NCBI GenBank assembly: GCA_964347915.1
Contig: CAYGAM010000070.1
Coordinates: 1 to 11,264 of the forward strand
From: CAYGAM01 sp964347915
GTDB taxonomy: Archaea > Thermoproteota > Nitrososphaeria > Nitrososphaerales > Nitrosopumilaceae
Length of the DNA: 11,264 nucleotides
Reading direction: 5' to 3'
Shown here: positions 1-6,600 of the stretch, piece after piece
How the letters are laid out: each line of letters starts with the position of its first letter
Numbering within the stretch: position 1 is the first letter of the stretch
Program-made: the position numbers and the translations under genes
The notes under the pieces: model-generated
The model's input: the letters and a program-made list of their open reading frames with translations, nothing else
Databases searched by the model: none
What the model was told of the DNA's origin: nothing

Positions 1-52
1 TATATCATCACTTCAAAGCCAACTGTCCCGAAAAGTACATTTTCATCTACTG
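1..52. mobile_element. Terminus of a second, related insertion sequence (partial, body off the left edge)
   Basis: Read on the minus strand from 52 to 22, this segment matches the left inverted repeat of the intact IS at 187-219. CAGTAG at the tip, AAATGT in the middle and a 12-base TTTCGGGACAGT block are identical, and about 26 of 33 alignment columns agree with one 2-base gap. The match seems to continue inward to a shared TTGAAG. The tip faces right, so the rest of the element would lie to the left, outside the window. The inner block has the left-end version (GGGACAGT) rather than the right-end version (AGGACACT), so this may be the left end of a copy in the opposite orientation. It is diverged from the intact copy, so it is not a recent duplicate. 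A solo decayed end or a MITE are alternatives. Confidence 0.6.
22..52 (-). repeat. Diverged IS terminal inverted repeat
   Basis: This 31-base sequence has its outer tip at 52. It carries the CAGTAG tip, an AAATGT core and the TTTCGGGACAGT inner block shared with the left repeat of the intact element. It is the only part of the left-edge element that can be aligned with confidence. Confidence 0.65.
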
Positions 53-186
53 TTCTTGCCTGCTGCTGCGCTTCATCTTTGCGTCTTGCCTGTTCATAAA
101 ATGGCCTAAAATCCACGCGCTATATGCTCTTCGCCAACTTTGAAATTAGAGTTTGGACAGCAACATGCGTCATAGAATGCGTTTAA
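53..186. other. Gap between the two IS ends, no supported gene
   Basis: This 134-bp stretch lies between two outward-facing IS tips. No open frame of useful length is contained in it. It ends in TTAA (183-186), the presumed insertion target of the intact IS. An ATG at 165 starts a short frame that, if the IS is removed, runs straight into the gene at 1604. The right part of this gap may therefore be the original 5' end of that gene and its upstream region. Confidence 0.5.
183..186. repeat. Left copy of the putative TTAA target-site duplication
   Basis: TTAA directly precedes the left inverted repeat (tip at 187), and TTAA also lies directly after the right end at 1577-1580. A 4-bp direct repeat at both junctions is the expected footprint of DDE transposition. 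TTAA is short and palindromic, so chance cannot be excluded. The right end carries one extra base (C1576), so a 3-bp TTA duplication is equally possible. Confidence 0.5.
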
Positions 187-219
187 CAGTAGTTACAAAT
201 GTGCTAGTTTCGGGACAGT
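187..219 (+). repeat. Left terminal inverted repeat of the IS
   Basis: The 33-base sequence starts with CAGTAGTTACAAATG. Its first 24 bases are identical to the reverse complement of 1552-1575. Over 33 bases only three positions differ between the two ends. Confidence 0.9.
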
Positions 220-260
220 AGTATCTTGAAGCAATGTCCGGGCTTCCAGTCCGAAAGCGC

Positions 261-268
261 TATATATG
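261..268 (+). promoter_or_regulatory. Possible TATA box for the transposase
   Basis: TATATATG lies inside the IS, about 60 bp before the proposed TTG start and 92 bp before the first in-frame ATG. An archaeal TATA element at this place would start transcription near 290, giving a leader of about 40 bases or more. There is no strong Shine-Dalgarno sequence near either start. The call rests on position and base composition only. Confidence 0.35.
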
Positions 269-329
269 GGACAATCTCAGCTTCCTTCATGAAGAGCAAG
301 AGGAATAACAAAACAGGCGCGCAGAAGCA

Positions 330-1541
330 TTGCATGAGATCTGGCACCGTCCGTTTCAGATGCTGCATGATGCGCTCAAGTTCCTTGAACTGAATTTTTC
401 TGCAAGATATAATGCAGTATGGGAACCCGAAGACGCGACCCGCATGGTTGCCGGCATGTCCATGTATTCCACATGCGCAAATGGGACGTCAAAAATACTT
501 AATGGCCTGCTACCCGATGACAGCGCGGCGAAAGGAGCTCCCAGTTCAGAGTGGCTTCTTAGCAGAATACGAAAAGTGAAATTGCCTGAGATTATAAAGA
601 GATGCGATGCAATGCTGCAGCATATGGCAGCAGAACCTGTTGAATCTGCGTTTGACATGCTTCGAAAGGCCGGCATCCCTGTCATTATTGCAATGGATGA
701 AACCCTGATGCCCAGGTACGGCAAGCACAAAAACACGAAACATACGAAAAAGTCAAAGCCCAAGGATGGAACCGTCCATTTTGAAGCGTATTACACATGC
801 AGGCTAATAATCAAAGGAGCGGCGGCAGTTCATATCAGCATCATCAGGGCGGTCAAAGGCGACAAACAGGCCGATCTTGTGCGTAAAATGCTCCAAGACT
901 GCATTGATCTGGGCATTCCGGCGATGCTTGGAGGAAAGCGCAGTACCGTCCTGCTTGACAGAGGATTTTATTCCGTGGATGCCATGTCCGCCATAAATGA
1001 TGCCGGATTTGCATTCATCATGCCTGCTGTCAAGAACGGTACAATAAAGGATGCAATAAATGAGCATGCAAATGAGAAAAGGACTGCCGTCTCACTGCAC
1101 ACGGTGAAATCGGCAGAAGGTAAAGAGTTTGCATTCCGGCTGATCATCAATGAAAACCCAAGAAAGATAAACTCGGACAACATAACCGACAGATATTATG
1201 TTTTTGCAACCACGCTAAAGTGCAAAAGATACGACGAGCTGCTGAAATACGTGCCCCGCGAGTACAGAAAGAGATGGGACATAGAGACTGGATACCGATG
1301 CGTCAAGAGCATCAGGCTAAAGACAACCAGCCTGAATCCCACCACTAGCCATGCGCTGTTCTGCATATCGCTCGTAATTGCCAACATTTGGATGGTGATC
1401 AGAAATTCGTTCAAGATAAAGGCGCGGCGCATCATACTAAAGGAGATGCTGGCCTATGCATTCTCTGACGCGTGCGGTTCTGTACTGCAGGATGCCGTTG
1501 CGGGCAAACCCAAAAGCGGATTAAAGCGCGAGCCCGGCTAG
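330..1541 (+). CDS. DDE transposase, IS4 superfamily
   Basis: This is the transposase that cuts and rejoins the ends of the surrounding IS. The three catalytic acidic residues can be placed: D123 in MDETLMPRYG, D210 in LLDRGFYS and E319 in RWDIETGYRCVK. Y312, R315, E319 and K326 fit the IS4-type signature Y-(2)-R-(3)-E-(6)-K exactly. Basic stretches between D123 and D210 (KHKNTKHTKKSKPK, residues 132-145) and at the C-terminus are expected for DNA binding. At 403 residues it has a normal length for the group and no frameshift or internal stop, so it is likely functional. In frame there is a stop at 306-308, so translation starts either at TTG 330 or at ATG 360 (393 residues); the sequence does not decide between them. 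The C-terminus ends two bases before the right inverted repeat. Confidence 0.9.
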   Translation: MHEIWHRPFQMLHDALKFLELNFSARYNAVWEPEDATRMVAGMSMYSTCANGTSKILNGLLPDDSAAKGAPSSEWLLSRIRKVKLPEIIKRCDAMLQHMAAEPVESAFDMLRKAGIPVIIAMDETLMPRYGKHKNTKHTKKSKPKDGTVHFEAYYTCRLIIKGAAAVHISIIRAVKGDKQADLVRKMLQDCIDLGIPAMLGGKRSTVLLDRGFYSVDAMSAINDAGFAFIMPAVKNGTIKDAINEHANEKRTAVSLHTVKSAEGKEFAFRLIINENPRKINSDNITDRYYVFATTLKCKRYDELLKYVPREYRKRWDIETGYRCVKSIRLKTTSLNPTTSHALFCISLVIANIWMVIRNSFKIKARRIILKEMLAYAFSDACGSVLQDAVAGKPKSGLKREPG

Positions 1542-1542
1542 C

Positions 1543-1575
1543 AGTGTCCTAAAACTAGCACATTTGTAACTACTG
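1543..1575 (-). repeat. Right terminal inverted repeat of the IS
   Basis: This is the reverse complement of the left repeat with three mismatches in 33 bases, all in the inner nine bases. The outer tip is at 1575, followed by one unpaired C and then TTAA. Confidence 0.9.
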
Positions 1576-1576
1576 C

Positions 1577-1580
1577 TTAA
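1577..1580. repeat. Right copy of the putative TTAA target-site duplication
   Basis: This TTAA pairs with the TTAA at 183-186. Joining the left flank through 186 directly to 1581 gives the presumed empty site. Confidence 0.5.
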
Positions 1581-1603
1581 GCCGTATTCTTCAAACATAT
1601 TTC

Positions 1604-2191
1604 ATGGAATCTGCCAAAGAAGTGACGGTCAGCAGCACAAGCGGCAAGCCTCTTGCCGGCAAAAAATCAGTCGAAAAAAACGTCACAGACGGTACGGCAG
1701 AGACGCAGGAAGAGTTCATAAAAACTCGGGAATGTTGGAAAGCGGGATTAACTGCCGTGTTAGAAGCATCACGCAATGGAAATGTTCTAAAAACTCCCGA
1801 TGATTTGCGGCCGCGGACTCGGCAGGACAGCAAACCCGCCCCGTTATCCTGCATGGATGACAAGATGACAAGCCGCTGCCATGAGCTGTCATTGCAGATA
1901 AATGACATGAAGAGCAAATTAGGCATGCCGCCGTACCAAGAAATAGCAATCTTTGCAAGAAAAGTATTTTCAAGCATGCCGGTGGTCAATAGCGTATCAT
2001 GCAAGATGATACCGTCAGGCATTATACTCATAATAGTTCGCAAGGAAAAAAGCATGGCGAATGTCCTAGATCAGATTTATGATGGGACGGCAAAATTAGA
2101 AGCGTTTCCAGATACATATTTTGAACGGTGGATACTGAGCACAACCGAAGTTCAAAAAAATCTTTTGTGGGACAGTACGCTAATTTATTGA
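1604..2191 (+). CDS. Hypothetical protein, first gene of a tight two-gene unit
   Basis: I do not recognise this 195-residue protein with certainty. Residues 1-90 are polar, rich in Ser, Thr and Lys, and look disordered. Residues 110-180 look folded: a helix (YQEIAIFARKVFSS), a hydrophobic strand pair (VNSVSCKMIPSGIILIIV, 128-145), a helix (VLDQIYDGTAKL) and an FPD-Y-FERWIL segment. This resembles small alpha/beta partner proteins that I recall next to HEPN-like genes in archaea, but the resemblance is from memory. There is no signal peptide or membrane segment. One base separates its stop from the next gene's start, so the two are probably one transcript. The start lies 27 bp after the IS. 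The frame stays open back through the IS end to a stop at 1556, so the native N-terminus may have been cut off by the insertion. Base composition is lower in G+C than the rpo genes. Confidence 0.6.
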   Translation: MESAKEVTVSSTSGKPLAGKKSVEKNVTDGTAETQEEFIKTRECWKAGLTAVLEASRNGNVLKTPDDLRPRTRQDSKPAPLSCMDDKMTSRCHELSLQINDMKSKLGMPPYQEIAIFARKVFSSMPVVNSVSCKMIPSGIILIIVRKEKSMANVLDQIYDGTAKLEAFPDTYFERWILSTTEVQKNLLWDSTLIY

Positions 2192-2192
2192 C

Positions 2193-2741
2193 ATGACTGA
2201 TGAAAATCATGACTGGCATGCGTCGCAAAGCCGGCACAACAAGAATTGTTCATGTGACATTGCAGTAAAGCTGCAAAACACATATCCGGACTGGGAAATA
2301 ACAACTCTGTCTTGCTCGGCACTGCACATCATCAACGAATATTTTGTTCAAAACAATATACCCAAGCCGAGAAATCATCTGCAAAGCGGCAAACTGATCA
2401 AAAAAGATCTCAGTCAGATTGATTTAGAATGCCAAAAGCTGTACGATATGAGCATCAAAGCAAGATATCAGTCAAGCTGCATCCGCATAACTCCAAACGA
2501 TGTGCAGCGGCCAACGACTGCTTCAATAAAATATCATCATATGTCAACTCAAAGCTTTGATCAGCGGGCCTGGGCTCATGCTAAAATGACGCGGCGCCCG
2601 ACTCAGAACGGCAACCTGCGCTGCGGCATAAAGACAAAACTGCATCCCAGCCCTGCAGGATCCGGATCTTCTTCAGCTGCGTTCAAAATTCTGGCCGCGC
2701 CTTTGCGCAAAAGGGTCGCCGGGCATCCGTCATGCCCGTGA
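2193..2741 (+). CDS. Small protein with a HEPN-like helical domain
   Basis: Residues about 20-105 fit an uncharacterised HEPN-like pattern. The parts are DW at 33-34, the helix TTLSCSALHIINEYF (37-51) in place of the usual yYAaLHxvxayl, a conserved-looking His 62 after IPKPR, then LECQKLYDMSIKARY (78-92), where family members typically show LYDLSxxARY. HEPN proteins are often RNases or RNA binders paired with a nucleotidyltransferase or antitoxin. The Rx4-6H motif of active HEPN RNases is not evident: R91 is followed by YQSSC, so catalysis is doubtful. From about residue 110 the protein becomes low-complexity, and the DNA contains several palindromes. The tail may be read-through of non-coding sequence after a lost stop or a frameshift. 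Spacing of one base from the upstream gene suggests translational coupling. The domain call is made by eye without a profile search. Confidence 0.55.
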   Translation: MTDENHDWHASQSRHNKNCSCDIAVKLQNTYPDWEITTLSCSALHIINEYFVQNNIPKPRNHLQSGKLIKKDLSQIDLECQKLYDMSIKARYQSSCIRITPNDVQRPTTASIKYHHMSTQSFDQRAWAHAKMTRRPTQNGNLRCGIKTKLHPSPAGSGSSSAAFKILAAPLRKRVAGHPSCP

Positions 2742-2800
2742 AGCTGGCAAAATTCTGAATCCGGCAACGGGATCCGGGCTGCCCTTCCTGCCGGCAGGGC
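2650..2800. repeat. Palindrome-rich block
   Basis: Within 150 bp there are GATCCGGATC (2659-2668), TTTGCGCAAA (2702-2711), a hairpin with a 7-bp stem and 5-base loop (2720-2738, CGGGCAT/ATGCCCG) and CCTGCCGGCAGG (2787-2798). CAAAATTCTG occurs twice as a direct repeat (2684-2693 and 2748-2757), and GGATCCGG occurs at 2658-2665 and 2770-2777, outside them. The density suggests structured, non-coding sequence rather than the end of a gene. It could be a terminator region, a decayed mobile-element end or an RNA structure. Confidence 0.5.
2720..2738 (+). other. Hairpin at the end of the HEPN-like gene
   Basis: CGGGCAT pairs with ATGCCCG around the loop CCGTC. It spans the last codons of the frame that stops at 2741. 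No T-run follows, so it is not a typical intrinsic terminator. Confidence 0.45.
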
Positions 2801-2962
2801 GCTGCAGTATGCTTGAATGCCAGGCTTGAGAGAAATCGGCTCGATCAGAGTGCAATGCCGGAATTGAACAGTCGTGCGTTGCATGGCTTGCGTAAAAAAT
2901 TGAGCTGTTTGTCAATTAAATTTCACCCATCAGGCAAAGTGCAAAGATGCAGAGTATATGGC

Positions 2963-3373
2963 ATGAAGATGATGGAACTCATGGAAAAGCTGGACAGAAA
3001 TCCGTACCATCCAGTCAGACTGCGCGACTATCCCAGAATATTCAACTTTAAGATTACGCGAAGCGGCATCGTGTACTTTGAGCGCCTCCAAAAGGAGCTG
3101 GAACTGGGCAACGAACTCTCAGACAGGGAAAACCTATACCTGGGAATGCTGCATTTGGGATACGCCATGTCAGCGTCAAGTCCCGAGGAGTGCAAAAAAT
3201 GGCAGGCATTCATGTTTGTCATAGGCGACAATGCGGATGCGGAGGTGCCGGATATCGAAAATACTCTGGCGCAGATGGGCTGCATAGAGGAAAATCCCCA
3301 GTACAACCCCAAGCTGTACAAGGCTCATCTCGCATGGAAGCGGGCGATTCTAGACGACGTAGACAGCATGTAG
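2963..3373 (+). CDS. Hypothetical protein, helical, unrecognised
   Basis: From ATG 2963 this encodes 136 residues that read like a real folded protein. It starts MKMMELMEKLDRNPYHP, continues with LRDYPRIFNFKITRSGIVYF, then several amphipathic helices (ERLQKELELGNELSDRENLYLGM and neighbours) and an acidic C-terminus with two Trp. There is no signal peptide, membrane helix or recognised catalytic motif. The open frame extends back to TTG 2813 (186 residues), but residues 1-50 of that version look non-coding (basic, irregular) and fall next to the palindrome block. I therefore prefer ATG 2963 or ATG 2969. An AT-rich stretch, CAATTAAATTT (2913-2923), may be its TATA region. The gene is convergent with rpoA, and I cannot assign a function. 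Confidence 0.6.
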   Translation: MKMMELMEKLDRNPYHPVRLRDYPRIFNFKITRSGIVYFERLQKELELGNELSDRENLYLGMLHLGYAMSASSPEECKKWQAFMFVIGDNADAEVPDIENTLAQMGCIEENPQYNPKLYKAHLAWKRAILDDVDSM

Positions 3374-3651
3374 ATGCAGTAATACGCCTGATGCGGTTTT
3401 TGCAGGAGCGGAAGATCCCCCAAGCCGCGCCTGTTCATCTGGCTCGACTTGTGGGCGCGCCCTCTCCCGCGCATGCTCCTGCCGGTCCAAGCAAAGGCGC
3501 CAGTGCGCGCGTCTCCGGCTTTGCGGCGTATGATGCTGGACAGAGTGCGATGCTGAACAGAGCACCGTACCGTACAGAGCGCGTCCATGTCGCGGCGCCC
3601 AATTTTTTCATTTATGCTTCTGCAATACCCCTACAGTTCGTACCGCGAATG
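3374..3651. other. Convergent intergenic region, no supported gene
   Basis: This G+C-rich stretch of 278 bp lies between the ends of two convergent genes. Open frames on both strands here are Arg-, Ala- and Ser-rich with no coherent protein pattern. A run of six T at 3603-3608 on the plus strand is the only terminator-like signal. On the minus strand I see no T-run that would end the rpo transcript. I see no tRNA-like arms and no ribosomal-protein or nusA gene here. Confidence 0.6.
3603..3608 (+). terminator. T-run, possible archaeal terminator for the plus-strand genes
   Basis: Six consecutive T on the plus strand follow a G+C-rich sequence 230 bp downstream of the 2963-3373 gene. Archaeal RNA polymerase can stop at U-runs without a hairpin. 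A second T-run lies at 3671-3676 inside the rpoA 3' end. Confidence 0.3.
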
Positions 3652-6600
3652 CTAGCTTTTAGACGGGCGCTTTTTTGACGTATTCATGTACAGGTCAACC
3701 GTGCCGCTGCCTATCGGTATGTTGCTGCCTACGATTACATTCTCTGTTACGCCGCGGAGCTGCTCAACCTCGCCGCCAAGGGCCGCATGAGCTATGGTAG
3801 GTACGGTAATCTCAAATGCCGCCCTGGCAAGCACGCTGTCCTTGGTGCCGGCTATTCCGTGCCTCCCTATCTGCTGCAGCTTGCCCTGAGAGCACATGAG
3901 ATCGGCCACCAGCATAATGTACCGTATGTCAACCTCCAGGCCCTGGTCCTCCAGCGTTGAGCGTATCTCGTTTATCAGCGCGTTTCTGGCAGCTTCGATT
4001 CCCAGCGTTCCCGCAATCTCAGAGACATTGTTTGTCCTGATCTTTTTGACGTCAATGCCTGCCACTTCAAGCACCTTGGGCAGGTTTGATCCCGTAGTCT
4101 GAATTACCCATTCCTTGTCCTTTTGCACAAGAGTGATGCGCTCAATATCCGTTACGCCCTTGACTGTCGTGCCCAGGATCTTGTTTTTGAGGGTGATTAC
4201 GGTCTGCGCATCAGACTCTTCAACCAGATTCAGTATGAGCTGGTCGGTCTTTTTCTCCATCTTGAACTTTTTGTTTGACGCAAGGACTGCGGCCACATCG
4301 TCTATCGTGCATCCGCGGCTGCGCATCTTGGAGACGCTCAGATTCAGGACGATGTGCGTCCCGTAATCCGTCGGGCTGTCCAGTACGAGCTGGCCTATCT
4401 TGGTCTTGAGTACGTTCTTGGCGATATCCACTGCGCGCTCTCTTGATTCTCGCGATTCGTCGTCAAGATAAATGTCCATGGTCGGCGTTACGGGCTTTTT
4501 GCGCGCATCCACCAGCTCGATAAGCCTGGGCAGTCCCAGCGTAACGTTCCTCTCACGAATCCCCGCAAAGTGGAATGTTCTCAGCGTCATCTGCGTTCCA
4601 GGCTCGCCTATGGACTGCGCGGTTACAATGCCTACTGCCTGCCCCGGCTCAACTTTGGCCTTGTTGTAAAGGTCCAGCCCCTTTTTGCACACCTTTTCGA
4701 CTCCCGCCTTGCTCAGATCCGACTTGTGCAGGGCATCTGTTACAGTTTCTTTGAGCTGTATGTTGAATGTTGCAGTATATTTTGCCGCAAGCTTGTCAAT
4801 CTCGGCAGCGGACGCCTTTGATCCCGAATCCACGATGGTCTCTGAGTCTATCAGCCGGTGCACGTTGAACGCCTTGCCGTGATCGCTCTTTGCAACGTCA
4901 ATTCCGTCCTCGCCGTACAGGAACTGTATGATGTGCCCGTGCGGATCCCGCACCGTGCCATCGTACTCTAGCCGAATGTGCTCTAGCGCGTTGATAAGGC
5001 GGCGCTGCATGTAGCCGCTCTGCTGCGTTCTGACGGCAGTGTCCACCAGTCCCTCGCGTCCTGCCATTGCATGGAAGAAAAACTCCATTGCGGAAAGCCC
5101 GTCCCGATAATTGGACTTTACAAATCCGCGCGCGTCCGGATCATCGTCGTCCTCCCTAAAGTGAGGCAGAGCCCGGTTGTTGTATCCCTTGACCAGCCGC
5201 TGCCCGCGTCGGGACTGCTGCCCCAGAGAGCCTGCCATCTGTCCTATGTTGAGCGCAGAGCCGCGCGCCCCCGTCGTTGCCATTATCTTGGCAGGATTGT
5301 TTGCGTCAAACGAGGTGTCGGCAAACGATCCCGCATTGTCGCGGGCCTTTGATAGTTCGTTTACAATCTGAGCCTCTAGCGCTTCGGCGGGCGAAAGTCC
5401 GCGGCTGACGCTTAGCGTGCCTTCCTTTGCCTGCTTTGTGTACCGCGCAACCATGTTGTACGACTGCCGTATGCCGCTCAGTATGTCCTTGCGCGTAGCG
5501 TCCGATATCTCAAGATCCCCGTATCCGTAGCTGAATCCGTAATGCGTGATAAACTGCTTTGCTATGACCAGTATCGAATTGAGAAACGTCTTGGCCTGCG
5601 CGTTGCCATAGTCCTTGGCTATTCTGTGCAGGACGCTCTCCGGCTCTTCAGCCCCTATCGACGACTTGTCTATGACTCCCCGAATCAGCTTGCCGTTCTT
5701 TATTACAACATCCTTGGGCTCGCCCTTTGTTCCCTTGGACCACTTGGAGGTCATCACATAGTTAAAGTCGCCCGGAAGAAAGAGCGAAAAGAGCTGCTTT
5801 CCAGTGTACAGTTTGCCATGATCGGGCCTGGGAAGGCTGCCGCCGTATCCTCCCAGCATTGCCAGGTTTGAAAACTCCTGCACGGTAAGAAGGGTGTCGT
5901 CCCTGGTCAAAAGGTACGCTCCTGTAACAAAGTCGCGCAGGCCGCCTATTATCGGCCCGCCGTACCTGGGCGATATCAGCTGATCCTGGACACGCATAAG
6001 CAGAATGGCCTCCGCCCTTGCCTCTTCGCTCTGCGGCACATGCAGATTCATCTCGTCCCCGTCAAAGTCTGCATTGTACGGCGGGCAGACCGACGGATGA
6101 AGCCGGAATGTCTTGCCCGGCAAAACCCGCACATAGTGGGCCATTATCGACATTTGGTGCAGCGACGGCTGCCTGTTGAACATTACAATGTCGCCGTTTA
6201 AAAGATGCCTCTCTATCAGGTATCCTTCGCTGAGCGCCTCGGCAATGGCCGTGCGGTCCTCTACAAAGTCCAGCCTGATCTTGACCTTGTCGGTTCTTAC
6301 AATGTAGTTGACTCCCGGATACTGGTCTGGTCCGTTGAGCACCAGCTTTCTCATCCGTTCAATGTTCCATTTCGTTACAATTTCCGGTATGGTGAGCTTT
6401 TTTGCCACCTGTACTGGCACGCCTACTTCGGACAGATCAAGGTTGGGGTCGGGCGAGATGACCGTACGGCTGGAAAAGTCCACCCTTTTTCCAGAGAGCG
6501 AGCCTCGAAACCTTCCCTCCTTGCCTTTGAGCCGCTGCGTCAGCGTCTTGAGGGGCCTGCCCGAGCGGTGGTGCGCCTGGGGTATTCCGGACACCTCGTT

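Larger units (their letters stand above)
187..1576 (+). mobile_element. Complete insertion sequence, IS4 superfamily (ISH3-like)
   Basis: This element of about 1390 bp is bounded by long inverted repeats (187-219 and 1543-1575) and flanked by TTAA on both sides. It contains one transposase gene filling most of its length, with about 110 bp of non-coding DNA between the left repeat and the gene. The transposase frame is uninterrupted and its catalytic residues are present. The two ends match over 30 of 33 bases, with the outer 24 identical, so the copy looks recent and possibly still mobile. The size, a short AT-rich target duplication and the Y-R-E-K transposase fit the IS4 superfamily. The ISH3 family, common in archaea, is the closest fit from general knowledge; the exact family is an inference. 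It sits only 27 bp upstream of the next gene. Confidence 0.85.

Noticed and set aside
151..161. GTTTGGACAGC, a possible third IS end remnant between the two IS tips
   Set aside because: The similarity covers about ten bases with mismatches and lacks the outer half of the repeat.
356..1435. Minus-strand open frames within the transposase gene
   Set aside because: They are shadows of the transposase, which has clear catalytic motifs on the plus strand.
2169..2177. GGGACAGTA resembling the inner part of the IS terminus
   Set aside because: Only nine bases match, there is no CAGTAG tip or AAATGT core beside it, and it lies inside a coding frame.
2813..2962. TTG-started N-terminal extension of the 2963 gene
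   Set aside because: The extra 50 residues look like non-coding sequence, there is no Shine-Dalgarno sequence, and the stretch adjoins the palindrome block.
3190..3678. Plus-strand open frame of 162 codons across the convergent region
   Set aside because: It overlaps the better 2963-3373 gene in another frame, crosses into the rpoA 3' end, and has an irregular Ala- and Arg-rich composition.
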